The notes beneath the pieces were generated by a model. It saw nothing but the letters and a program-made list of their open reading frames with translations, had not been told where the DNA came from and did no database searches. From Myroides sp. NP-2 (GTDB taxonomy: Bacteria > Bacteroidota > Bacteroidia > Flavobacteriales > Flavobacteriaceae): a stretch of DNA of 64,000 bases. Every line of letters begins with the position of its first letter. Position 1 is the first letter of the stretch. The stretch lies in contig NZ_JACHTD010000010.1 of the NCBI RefSeq assembly GCF_014145665.1, forward strand, positions 92,737-156,736, given 5' to 3'. This document shows positions 44,132 through 52,462 of the stretch, in pieces. Made by a program: the position numbers and the translations under genes.

Positions 44132-44884
44132 TTAATTCGATTTTACAGATCCCATAGAATCGGTGTATTTTTTTAATTCTTTTGGCGTATTGTAATAGAC
44201 CACTTTACCCATGGAATCTGCGTAGGCATTTAAACTTTCGATGGGATAAACTTCAGCTTTGCCCATCGAATCTGCCTCTACTTTCACATATTTTGCCTTG
44301 AGTCCTTTACCATCAAATTTTGCGGCGCTATCTACATTAATCGACAGATTTTCCACATCTCCTGTAACAACTACTCCTGCAGCACTGTCCAAATTGACTT
44401 TGATGTTCTTTGCCGTAATATCTCCTTTGTATTTGGAAGCAGAGTCTAAATTAATCGACAAGCTCGATGCCGAAAAATCAGCAGTTAAAGAAGAAGCTGA
44501 ATCACCTTTAATTGCTACGCTACTGCCTTGTGCACGTCCCTTTACTTCTACGCGAACAGTGGTACTAAGGTCGTACTCTACAATCTTGGATTGGGCAATA
44601 AATACCTTCACTCTAGTGAGATACACATTTTTTTTGTTTTTCTTTGTGTTCATATCAACATAAAGGGTTGTCCCTACTTGTCTTACAGCAACGTGTTCTA
44701 TATCTTCTTGCGCCCCTTCTACGCGAACAGTAGTTGCATCCGAAGTAGCATCAACCTGAATCTCAATAGGCATAGCTGCCACTAGTTTAGAAACTTGCCC
44801 TGTGATGGTATGCGTTTGTTTGGCTTGTGCCTGTAGCAACAAACTACATAACAGTAAGAGCAAGCTTAGAAAAAAACGTATCAT
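44132..44884 (-). CDS. GIN-domain (DUF2807) secreted protein with DSM/DSA steps (GIN 2)
   Basis: The start at 44884 gives MIRFFLSLLLLLCSLLLQAQ, a signal peptide; the longer frame (to 44914) would overlap the ATPase gene. The mature part is a GIN beta-helix as in GIN 1, but each turn carries DSA or DSM (DSASKYKGD, DSAAKFDGK, DSMGKAEVY, DSMGKVVYY, DSMGSVKSN) instead of SSS. The regular acidic ladder could bind cations or a ligand; this is inference. It lies between the ATPase gene and permease gene 5. Confidence 0.83.
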   Translation of the reverse strand: MIRFFLSLLLLLCSLLLQAQAKQTHTITGQVSKLVAAMPIEIQVDATSDATTVRVEGAQEDIEHVAVRQVGTTLYVDMNTKKNKKNVYLTRVKVFIAQSKIVEYDLSTTVRVEVKGRAQGSSVAIKGDSASSLTADFSASSLSINLDSASKYKGDITAKNIKVNLDSAAGVVVTGDVENLSINVDSAAKFDGKGLKAKYVKVEADSMGKAEVYPIESLNAYADSMGKVVYYNTPKELKKYTDSMGSVKSN

Positions 44885-44894
44885 AGTTTTATTT

Positions 44895-45599
44895 TTATAC
44901 CGTAAATACATCAACGATCTTGGTATTGATTTTTTCGGATAAAATCATACCATCCTTCATCAAAATTGTGCGTTCCGAATAGGAAGCATCGTGATGAGAG
45001 TGCGTTACCATGATAATGGTTGCTCCTTGTTGGTGTAGCTCTGTTAGCAATTCCATTACTTCTGCACCATTCTTACTATCCAAGTTTCCTGTTGGCTCAT
45101 CGGCCAAAATAATTTTGGGATTGTTGATCAACGCTCGACCAACAGCCACACGTTGTTGTTGACCACCCGAAAGTTGTTGGGGATAGTGTTTCAAGCGGTG
45201 TACAATATTCAATCGCTCTGCGATTTCCATCACGCGTTTTTTGCGCTCTCCACTGGGAACTTTGTTGTAAATCAAAGGCAATTCAATATTGTCATAAACT
45301 GAAAGTTCATCGATTAAATTAAAATTCTGGAAGATAAACCCGATGTTTTCTTTTCGGATTACAGCGCGTTGATTCTCCGTTAAACCTACCATCTCTTTTT
45401 CCAATAAACGGTAACTCCCTGAAGAGGCATCATCCAATAATCCGATGATATTCAATAACGTTGATTTTCCACATCCCGAAGGTCCCATCACTGAAATAAA
45501 CTCTCCCTTTTTAACTTCTAAGGATACTTCATTCAAAGCGGTTGTCTCTACTTCTTCCGTTTGAAAAATACGAGACAATTGTTTAATTGATATTACCAT
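44895..45599 (-). CDS. MacB/LolD-type ABC transporter ATPase
   Basis: The 234-residue ATPase has Walker A GPSGCGKST (about 39-47), the Q-loop FIFQNFNLIDELSVYDN, the signature LSGGQQQRVAVGRAL (about 142-156), Walker B IILADEPTG and H-loop VTHSHHD. The spacing and the NLDSKNG segment are typical of MacB/LolD/FtsE ATPases. It is the only ATPase in the cluster, so it must drive all five permeases unless another comes from elsewhere. It sits two bases after the adaptor gene and its stop is 10 bases before GIN 2. Confidence 0.95.
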   Translation of the reverse strand: MVISIKQLSRIFQTEEVETTALNEVSLEVKKGEFISVMGPSGCGKSTLLNIIGLLDDASSGSYRLLEKEMVGLTENQRAVIRKENIGFIFQNFNLIDELSVYDNIELPLIYNKVPSGERKKRVMEIAERLNIVHRLKHYPQQLSGGQQQRVAVGRALINNPKIILADEPTGNLDSKNGAEVMELLTELHQQGATIIMVTHSHHDASYSERTILMKDGMILSEKINTKIVDVFTV

Positions 45600-45601
45600 A
45601 C

Positions 45602-46843
45602 TTATTCTTTTATTTGTAAATAATTCACTCTTAGATAATCTTTATAACTTGATATAATAACCTGTTCTCCCGGAGATAAGCCCGAAATTACTTCATAGTA
45701 AGCGGGGTTTTCACGGCCAATTTCTATTTGTCGTCTTGCTGCTTTTCCCTCTTTGATGACATACACCCATTCTCCTTTTGTATCCGTAGCAAAACTCCCC
45801 TTAGCCAATAATAAACGTTTCTCTTTTCCTGAAAGAAACAACTTGATTCCCATACTATTGCCCTCTTGTAATTTCAATTCTGTATCACTATTAAAGTTTA
45901 ACTGCACTTCAAATCGCCCATTGATAATCTCTGGTAAAACCTTAATCACCTCAACTGTCACCATTGTTCCCTTAAGATCCACTTGCCCTTTTTGACCAAC
46001 AACAACGCGATCTAAGTAAAACTCATCGACATTAGCCACTAATTTATAGCCTTCTAACACGTCGATTTTCCCTATGCTTTCACCTGCGTTATACGTTTTT
46101 CCCAGCATAGGTTCAAACGAAGACAATCGACCAGAAATCGGCGCTTTCAACAAAAAATTCTGCTTGTTCTCTTTTAGTTTGTCCAAGCTACGTTGAATTA
46201 CAGCAATCGACTGATTGATTTGTCGAACCTGCACTTGATTGGATTGTTTCTCCTTCTCCACACTTTGCTCCATCAAGGCTTTTCTCTTTTTTTGATAGGA
46301 AAAACTTTCAACCGTTTGATTCCACTCATTCAAAGATAAAATCTCTTGATCAAATAATTTTTTATTCAGCGTATATTGTAGCTCTGCATTTTTGTATTCG
46401 TATTCGATGCTGATTAAATCTTTCATCAAGCCAATTTCTTGGTTGCGTATATTCATCAAATTGACATTCAAATTATTCATTTGCTCAATCAAAGACGATT
46501 CTTGTGACATATACGCCAGTTCAGAACTGGGATTGTGCAACAGTACCAAAGGATCGCCTTTTTGAATAACTGTCCCATTTTCTACAAATATCTCACTAAC
46601 TGCCCCACCTTCAGCAATATTAATTAACAAAGACTGCAACGGTTCTACTTTACCCTGAAAAGAGATGTACTCTTCAAAAACCCCTTCTTTCACCTCCGTA
46701 ATACGAATTCCCTTTTTAGACACATTAAGTACAATATCTTGAAAAAAAGTTATATAGGATGTCAGCCCCAAGAGGAGGACTCCACCGATAATTAGTAAAA
46801 TCTTTTGTTTTTTTTTATTTTTACGGGGCAGAATCTTGTCCAT
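45602..46843 (-). CDS. HlyD/MacA-type periplasmic adaptor protein
   Basis: The start at 46843 gives MDKILPRKNKKKQKILLIIGG with a membrane anchor at about 13-32 and 413 residues in total; the longer frame (to 46897) would begin inside the promoter. A split biotinyl/lipoyl domain (about 60-100 and 225-265), a coiled-coil hairpin (about 105-220) and beta-barrel and membrane-proximal domains follow, as in MacA. It links the permease/ATPase unit with the TolC-like channel. It is the first gene of the 17-kb leftward operon. Confidence 0.93.
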   Translation of the reverse strand: MDKILPRKNKKKQKILLIIGGVLLLGLTSYITFFQDIVLNVSKKGIRITEVKEGVFEEYISFQGKVEPLQSLLINIAEGGAVSEIFVENGTVIQKGDPLVLLHNPSSELAYMSQESSLIEQMNNLNVNLMNIRNQEIGLMKDLISIEYEYKNAELQYTLNKKLFDQEILSLNEWNQTVESFSYQKKRKALMEQSVEKEKQSNQVQVRQINQSIAVIQRSLDKLKENKQNFLLKAPISGRLSSFEPMLGKTYNAGESIGKIDVLEGYKLVANVDEFYLDRVVVGQKGQVDLKGTMVTVEVIKVLPEIINGRFEVQLNFNSDTELKLQEGNSMGIKLFLSGKEKRLLLAKGSFATDTKGEWVYVIKEGKAARRQIEIGRENPAYYEVISGLSPGEQVIISSYKDYLRVNYLQIKE

Positions 46844-46869
46844 AATGCTTTCTTTTACAAGTAGAATAA

Positions 46870-46897
46870 CAAAAGTATGCCACGAAAGAAAACACAA
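46870..46897 (-). promoter_or_regulatory. Promoter of the exporter operon
   Basis: On the minus strand TTG (46895-46897) is followed after 17 bases by TACTTTTG (46870-46877), an exact match to the Bacteroidota promoter TTG-N17-TANNTTTG. It ends 26 bases before the adaptor ATG. TGGCA just upstream of the -7 box resembles the -24 part of a sigma-54 promoter, but the -12 part is displaced by one base and lacks GC. Confidence 0.78.
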
Positions 46898-46943
46898 TCA
46901 TTAAGCTGAAAATCAACAAATTAATAAATGTTTTATTTTTAAT

Positions 46944-46961
46944 GTGTTCGGTATTGAACAC
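46944..46961. promoter_or_regulatory. Inverted repeat, candidate operator between exporter and two-component genes
   Basis: GTGTTC-GGTATT-GAACAC is a perfect twofold site in the 154-base divergent space. It lies 47 bases upstream of the exporter -33 element and 36 bases before the response-regulator start. NtrC-type dimers bind such sites through Fis-like helix-turn-helix domains, so the neighbouring regulator is the first candidate. Confidence 0.5.
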
Positions 46962-46997
46962 TAAAATGTACGATTTCAAACAATACAGCCCATCACC

Positions 46998-48347
46998 ATG
47001 AGAAAAACAAATGCAACCATTCTAGTTTTAGATGACAATACAGAGGTTTTAATTGCTGCTAAACTGCTTTTAAAGCGTCATTTCGAATCGGTTTTGACCA
47101 ACAACAACCCTAAAAAGATCTTCGAAATACTACAGGAAACACCTGTTGATGTTATCATTTTAGACATGAATTACCGCGTGGGTTTTGAGGATGGAAAAGA
47201 GGGGATTTATTGGTTTAAGGAAATCAAATCTAGCTATCCACAGGCACAGATCATTTTGATGACTTCGTATGGCCATGTGGAGAGTGCTGTCGAGGGCATA
47301 AAACTTGGGGCGATTGACTATATTTTAAAACCGTGGGACAACGACCATTTGATTGACATTGTAAAGAGAGCAGTTCAACAGAGGCGCAAGAAAGAACTAG
47401 AATCAACGGCAACTCTTCAGAAGGAGCCTCCTTATTTCGAGGGCAGTGCTCCAGCGATTCAAAAAACATATCGCATGGCACAACGCGTAGCACAAACGGA
47501 AGTCAACACGTTGATTTTGGGCGAAAATGGAACAGGTAAATACGTGCTTGCCTCCTACATCCACCAAAATTCGACGCGAAAGAATCAACCTTTTGTCCAT
47601 GTCGATTTGGGATCGCTCAATGCTAATCTATTCGAGAGTGAGTTGTTTGGCTATGCCAAAGGGGCCTTTACCGATGCCAAACAAGATACAGCCGGTCGTT
47701 TCGAAGCTGCAGATGGCGGAACCATTTTCCTGGATGAAATTGGCAACGTACCTCTACATTTACAAGCAAAACTTCTCCAAGTGATCCAATCCAAGTCTGT
47801 TATTCGATTGGGTGAATCTCAACCACGTCCTGTTGATGTACGCATAATTACGGCTACCAATGCCGATATTGAAACAGAAGTCGCTCAAAAAGAATTCCGC
47901 GAGGATTTATACTATAGAATCAATACGGTCGTATTACCATTACCTGCACTAAGAGAACGCAAAGAAGATATTCCTGCTTTATTGGATTTCTTCATGGAAC
48001 AATATGCAGCCAAATATCAAATTGAAAAACCGAAAATTAACGCCTATACCTTGGAGTCTCTGTGCAACTATGAATGGCGCGGAAATATTAGAGAAATGCA
48101 AAATCGCGTAGAACGCGCCTTAATTCTAACAGAAGCAAACGAACTCCATTTACACGATTTTGGTATCTCAGCATCGGCTATTAAAGAAGGGCCACTAGAT
48201 GACTCAACCCTGCAAGATATCGAAAGAACAACGATCATCAAAACACTGGAGAAATCCAATGGCAATATCAGTCAAGCTGCTGAAGAATTGGGATTATCGC
48301 GCGCTGCTTTATATCGCAGGCTCGAAAAATATAATATTAAAAACTAA
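46998..48347 (+). CDS. NtrC-family sigma-54-dependent response regulator
   Basis: The 449-residue protein has a receiver domain (1-125: D12, D13, phospho-acceptor D56, K111), a sigma-54 AAA+ domain (about 145-385: Walker A GENGTGK at 175-181, GAFTDA at 222-227, Walker B GGTIFLDEI at 240-248) and a Fis-type helix-turn-helix (about 400-449). GAFTDA is intact, so it can contact sigma-54. It is divergent to the exporter operon and is followed by the kinase gene after 10 bases, so it likely controls the exporter and maybe other genes. Confidence 0.95.
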   Translation: MRKTNATILVLDDNTEVLIAAKLLLKRHFESVLTNNNPKKIFEILQETPVDVIILDMNYRVGFEDGKEGIYWFKEIKSSYPQAQIILMTSYGHVESAVEGIKLGAIDYILKPWDNDHLIDIVKRAVQQRRKKELESTATLQKEPPYFEGSAPAIQKTYRMAQRVAQTEVNTLILGENGTGKYVLASYIHQNSTRKNQPFVHVDLGSLNANLFESELFGYAKGAFTDAKQDTAGRFEAADGGTIFLDEIGNVPLHLQAKLLQVIQSKSVIRLGESQPRPVDVRIITATNADIETEVAQKEFREDLYYRINTVVLPLPALRERKEDIPALLDFFMEQYAAKYQIEKPKINAYTLESLCNYEWRGNIREMQNRVERALILTEANELHLHDFGISASAIKEGPLDDSTLQDIERTTIIKTLEKSNGNISQAAEELGLSRAALYRRLEKYNIKN

Positions 48348-48357
48348 AACAAACCCT

Positions 48358-49686
48358 ATGCAGTCGTTTCACTTCAAAGTTTTTATGCGCATCTTGCTCA
48401 TCCTCGGCTTGTCTTTGGGTGCTACTTGGTTGTTTGTACAACAGTACAGCTACACATTTTTTATTTCCATTCTCGTTATAATAGGCTGTCTAATTGAACT
48501 CTACAATTATCAACGCAAATACTACAGCATTATCGATCGGTTAGTTCTGGCAATGATTTACGACGATTTTTCTCTTAAATCCAATAAAAAACAAGCCAAT
48601 GAAACCTTTCACAACTTGCAAACCCTCTACCAAAAGCTACAAAATGAACAGGAACAAAATGAAGTCAAGGAATTGGTCTACCTCAACATTTTGAACAACT
48701 TAGAAACGGGAATTGTTATTTTTGAACGCGATAAAGAAACGTGGAATATCTTCTTAATTAACGATTACTTTGCTAAACTATTTGATATTCCCAAAGTAAA
48801 GTCGTGGAACAACCTTTCGCGTTTACTACCTAATTTAACACAACACTTAGAACAACTAGAGTTTAAAGAGTCGAAGAATTCTCTGGATATGCGTATCGAA
48901 GGAGAGGAAAAACAAACCTTTATCCTGCAAACATCTATCACGACGAGTCAGAATCAAGAGTTCTATATTGTTTTGTTGGATTCTATTCAAAAAGTATTGG
49001 ATAAAAAAGAAAAAGACACTTGGGAAAATTTGATGAAGGTCATTTCTCATGAAATAATGAATTCGCTGACGCCAATACACTCCCTAGCGCATAACACGTT
49101 GGAAATATTAGAAGAAGATGAGCACTTAACGGCAGATGATATGGACGATTTAAAGTTGAGCATTCAAACTATTGCAAATCGCACAGATCACTTGCGTCAA
49201 TTCATCGATAACTACCGCAGATTAACCATGCTCCCAAGCCCGCAAAAGGCATGGGTTAATAGCGCAGAAATCCTTACCAATAGCGCAGCGATTCTCAAAC
49301 CTCTCTTTCAACAGTATAACATTGCCCTACAGACGAGCATTGACACACAAATGTCCCTCTTTTGGGATGCAAAGCAAATGGAACAAGTTTTCATCAACAT
49401 TTTGACCAATGCCATTTATGCAGTAAAAAATTTGGAGGAAAAAAGGATTGAAATTCATTTATTTGAACGAAACAATCGCTTGTGGATCGATATAATAGAC
49501 AACGGAAAAGGGATTCCAGAAGAAATTAAAGCGAAGATTTTTATTCCTTTTTACACTACACGTGAAGATGGGGCTGGTATTGGTTTACCCTTATCGAAAA
49601 ACATCGTTGAAATGCACAACGGATATTTGACCTTTAACCGAAAAGACGAGTCCACCTATTTTAGTATCAACTTTCCGATTGCATAA
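48358..49686 (+). CDS. Membrane-bound sensor histidine kinase, NtrB-like
   Basis: The start at 48358 (MQSFHFKVFM) gives 442 residues; the open frame reaches upstream to 48199 only by overlapping the regulator gene. Two membrane helices (about 10-28 and 32-47) with almost no periplasmic loop are followed by a coiled segment, a PAS-like domain (about 105-210) and a kinase core with H231 in SHEIMNSLTPIH, an N-box INILTNAIYAVKN, and G-boxes DNGKGIPEE and GAGIGLPLSK. The lack of a periplasmic sensor suggests it senses the membrane itself or a cytoplasmic signal. It is the partner of the regulator upstream. Confidence 0.93.
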   Translation: MQSFHFKVFMRILLILGLSLGATWLFVQQYSYTFFISILVIIGCLIELYNYQRKYYSIIDRLVLAMIYDDFSLKSNKKQANETFHNLQTLYQKLQNEQEQNEVKELVYLNILNNLETGIVIFERDKETWNIFLINDYFAKLFDIPKVKSWNNLSRLLPNLTQHLEQLEFKESKNSLDMRIEGEEKQTFILQTSITTSQNQEFYIVLLDSIQKVLDKKEKDTWENLMKVISHEIMNSLTPIHSLAHNTLEILEEDEHLTADDMDDLKLSIQTIANRTDHLRQFIDNYRRLTMLPSPQKAWVNSAEILTNSAAILKPLFQQYNIALQTSIDTQMSLFWDAKQMEQVFINILTNAIYAVKNLEEKRIEIHLFERNNRLWIDIIDNGKGIPEEIKAKIFIPFYTTREDGAGIGLPLSKNIVEMHNGYLTFNRKDESTYFSINFPIA

Positions 49687-49687
49687 A

Positions 49688-50017
49688 CTAGAATTGGACG
49701 GCGGGAATCCAAAGGATTGTTTTAAAGTCTTGCACTTGATTATCCAATACGACAACCCCTTCACTTTCTAGCAGTTGTTGCATTAGATTCGTACCATCGA
49801 AGTGATGCTTTCCACTAAGCATTCCGAGTCGATTGACAACGCGATGGGCGGGAACAGAATCGTCAAAATGAGAGGCGTTCATGGCATAGCCTACCATTCT
49901 TGCAGATCGAGGTGCACCAATTGCTTTGGCAATGGCCCCATAAGTAGTTACTCTCCCTTCAGGGATTTCGCGTACCACCGCATACACTCGTTCAAAAAAA
50001 TTGGCTGAATCCGTCAC
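49688..50017 (-). CDS. Alkyltransferase-like protein (MGMT family without active cysteine)
   Basis: The 109-residue protein has the MGMT DNA-binding fold: a helix-turn-helix with RVTTYGAIAKAIGAPRSARMVGYA and the active-site strip PAHRVV (56-61). The catalytic Cys of PCHRV is replaced by A57, which defines alkyltransferase-like (Atl) proteins. These bind O6-alkylguanine and pass the lesion to nucleotide excision repair instead of reversing it. The GTG start shares one base with the stop of the exporter gene upstream. It ends one base from the converging kinase gene. Confidence 0.9.
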   Translation of the reverse strand: MTDSANFFERVYAVVREIPEGRVTTYGAIAKAIGAPRSARMVGYAMNASHFDDSVPAHRVVNRLGMLSGKHHFDGTNLMQQLLESEGVVVLDNQVQDFKTILWIPAVQF

Positions 50018-50640
50018 TATCGCAATAATTTATAAAGCGTAATCAAGCAGATGATTCCTGTTATTGTACCAATGACATAATTGATGTTTCTCAAGAGAAA
50101 GGCATTTTCATTTGCCACTTTCTTAAACACAGAAATATAGGCATAAAACATCAACCCAGAGCCTAGAACAACACCGATAGAAAAAACAACGGTGTACGCC
50201 CAATCAAAGATAGGGTAGTGATAGGCAGCTAAGGTCACACTAAGAAATACGTAGTACGGAATAGAAAACACATTGATTAACGCCAAGAGTGCCCCGTAAA
50301 TATAAGGATGCTTTAAACGCTTAACCGCCTGGTTTTCCTCCTTCTTTTTTCGCTTAGCAAACACTAAAAAATACAAGGTCAAGGATCCAAAGATCACTAA
50401 ACCAATTTCGTGTAAAATTTCTGTAATAAACGGGCTAGAATCAATTAATTTAGCAAAAAAGATAGCGATATAGGTTTGAACAAATATAATAGAGGACGCA
50501 CCCGCTATATACATGATGGAGGCCTGTCGCCCTCTTTCTTGAGCTACTTTAACAGCAGTCATATTCAGTAATCCCGGAAGGGAAACACCAATCACTGCTG
50601 CTAAAAAGCCGATAATTAATAAGATAAAATAATGATCCAT
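50017..50640 (-). CDS. LysE/RhtB-type amino-acid exporter
   Basis: The 207-residue membrane protein has six hydrophobic segments, with the family-type opening GFLAAVIGVSLPGLLNMTAV that carries the Pro-Gly-containing loop, and a charged KRKKKEENQA loop in the middle. LysE-family proteins export basic or other amino acids and related compounds; the substrate is unknown. The next gene overlaps its stop by one base, so the two are translated in tandem. Confidence 0.82.
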   Translation of the reverse strand: MDHYFILLIIGFLAAVIGVSLPGLLNMTAVKVAQERGRQASIMYIAGASSIIFVQTYIAIFFAKLIDSSPFITEILHEIGLVIFGSLTLYFLVFAKRKKKEENQAVKRLKHPYIYGALLALINVFSIPYYVFLSVTLAAYHYPIFDWAYTVVFSIGVVLGSGLMFYAYISVFKKVANENAFLLRNINYVIGTITGIICLITLYKLLR

Positions 50641-50643
50641 TCT

Positions 50644-51315
50644 TTATTTAACTCTGAATTGAATATAAGTAATGGCCTTATTCTGTTCTAAATACTGGGA
50701 TTCATAAAACGTTTGAATTTCAGTTACTACCGATGGGGCACCTTCATTTTTGTACACATGGTGATTCGCATAAATCACCTCATGTCCTTCACCGTGTAAT
50801 AAACCTAAAGTGTAGCCATGCATGAATTCACTATCTGTTTTTAAATTCACTACGCCATCTGCAGTCAAGATATTTTTATAACGCTGTAAAAACTCCGTAT
50901 TAGTCAAGCGGTGTTTAGTGCGTTTATATTTTATTTGTGGATCAGGGAAAGTAATCCAGATTTCACTCACTTCTCCTTGTTCAAAGGCAAATTCGATCAA
51001 TTCAATCTGGGTGCGCAAAAAGGCAACATTGGTCAATCCTTCTTCAACCGCTGTTTTAGCACCTCGCCAAAAACGGGCACCTTTGATATCGATACCAATG
51101 AAGTTTGTATTGGGATAACGACGAGCTAACTCTACCGTATATTCTCCTTTTCCACAGCCTAATTCCAAAACAATAGGGTTATTGTTTTTAAATACTTCCG
51201 ATGCCCATTTGCCTTTTTGAGGCAAGTTGGCAATCATTTCTTCTCTTGTTGGTTGGAAAACATTACCGAACGTTTCGTTTTCTCTAAATCGCTTTAATTT
51301 GTTTTTACTTCCCAC
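50644..51315 (-). CDS. trmB: tRNA (guanine-N7-)-methyltransferase
   Basis: TrmB methylates G46 of tRNA with S-adenosylmethionine. The 223-residue protein shows the SAM site LELGCGKGEYTVELARR, FIGIDIKGARFWRGAKTA, the acidic IWITFPDPQIKYKRTKHRLT segment with catalytic Asp and the C-terminal loop TEIQTFYE. Length and order match the family in Bacteroidota. It is the first gene of a leftward run trmB, lysE-like, atl. Confidence 0.95.
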   Translation of the reverse strand: MGSKNKLKRFRENETFGNVFQPTREEMIANLPQKGKWASEVFKNNNPIVLELGCGKGEYTVELARRYPNTNFIGIDIKGARFWRGAKTAVEEGLTNVAFLRTQIELIEFAFEQGEVSEIWITFPDPQIKYKRTKHRLTNTEFLQRYKNILTADGVVNLKTDSEFMHGYTLGLLHGEGHEVIYANHHVYKNEGAPSVVTEIQTFYESQYLEQNKAITYIQFRVK

Positions 51316-51390
51316 AGGGTTATTTGTTTAAATTCGACGCAAAATTAAATAAATATAACGAAAGTAAAACCTTTTTATAGGGATCACAAA

Positions 51391-52458
51391 TTAACTTGCA
51401 TTTTCTGTAGGTATGTCAACGGCTTTCTCTAAGGTAAATGAAAATTCCGAACCATAGCCGTAGCTACTTTCTACATATATATGTTCGTCATGCGCTTCGA
51501 CAATGTGTTTCACAATAGACAATCCCAATCCCGATCCACCAACACTGCGTGCTCCACTCTTGTCTATGCGGTAAAAACGCTCAAACAAGCGCGGAATATG
51601 CTCCTTCCGAATGCCCAAACCGTTGTCTGTAATGCGCACAATCAATTTGTTTTTCACTAGGTTTTCAATACTCACTTCAGTTGTTCCTCTTTCGTTGCCG
51701 TACTTAATGGAATTTTCAATCAAATTAGTGATCACTTGTCCGATGCGCTCTTTGTCGCCTACTACATAAATTGGCTTTTTATACCCCATGTCAAAAAGCA
51801 GAGAAATATTCTTCTTTTTGGCTTTGTATTCCAAGAAATCAAAGGCATTTTGAATTGTCTCAATTAAATCAAATTCCACAACATTTAAATGAAGATCACC
51901 TGATTCTAATTTGGCAATCATATCCAAATCTTGTACAATATAGATCAAGCGGTCTACGCCTTGTTCTGCGCGCTCCAAATAACGATCACGTACCTCTAAA
52001 TCGTCAATTGCACCATCGCTCAAAGTTTCCAAATAGCTCTGAATCATAAACAAAGGCGTTTTTAATTCATGGGAGATATTACCTAAAAATTCACGTCTGT
52101 ATTCTTCTCTAACTTGTAAGGATTCAATCTCAATCTTTTTATTGGTCGCAAATCTCTCAATTTCTTCTGTTAGCGTTTTCATGTCTGTGGTCACAGCACT
52201 GGAGCGAAGATCTGTATGCTCAAGTAGCGATACTTTGTCGTAGATTTTTTTGATTCGACGGTAAATAAAATGCTCCACGCGATACTGAATCACAAAAAAA
52301 GAAGCGAAATACACTAAAATAGTGTGAATCACTAAAAGTATCCCTAAGCCTTCTTTGACTAAAAAAACAAAGGGCAGTGTAATAACAAGGGAACATATAG
52401 TTATTAATAGCGCTGATTTAACAGCAAATTTGTACGATTTTTTAAAGCGTATGGACAT
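51391..52458 (-). CDS. Sensor histidine kinase, PhoR-like
   Basis: The 355-residue kinase has two membrane helices (about 14-34 and 38-58) with a very short loop, a short linker, and a kinase core with H130 in GNISHELKTPLF, the N-box VITNLIENSIKYGN, DNGLGIRKEHIPRLFERFYR and GGSGLGLSIVKHIVE. Without a periplasmic domain it resembles the PhoR/RprX-like kinases of Bacteroidota, which often sense phosphate state through partner proteins. The response regulator gene ends four bases upstream. The symbol is left open because phosphate control is not shown. Confidence 0.9.
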   Translation of the reverse strand: MSIRFKKSYKFAVKSALLITICSLVITLPFVFLVKEGLGILLVIHTILVYFASFFVIQYRVEHFIYRRIKKIYDKVSLLEHTDLRSSAVTTDMKTLTEEIERFATNKKIEIESLQVREEYRREFLGNISHELKTPLFMIQSYLETLSDGAIDDLEVRDRYLERAEQGVDRLIYIVQDLDMIAKLESGDLHLNVVEFDLIETIQNAFDFLEYKAKKKNISLLFDMGYKKPIYVVGDKERIGQVITNLIENSIKYGNERGTTEVSIENLVKNKLIVRITDNGLGIRKEHIPRLFERFYRIDKSGARSVGGSGLGLSIVKHIVEAHDEHIYVESSYGYGSEFSFTLEKAVDIPTENAS

Positions 52459-52462
52459 TGAA

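Noticed and set aside
46875..46890. Sigma-54 promoter for the exporter operon
   Set aside because: TGGCA is present but the -12 element is one base too close and lacks GC; the exact TTG-N17-TACTTTTG promoter explains the site better.
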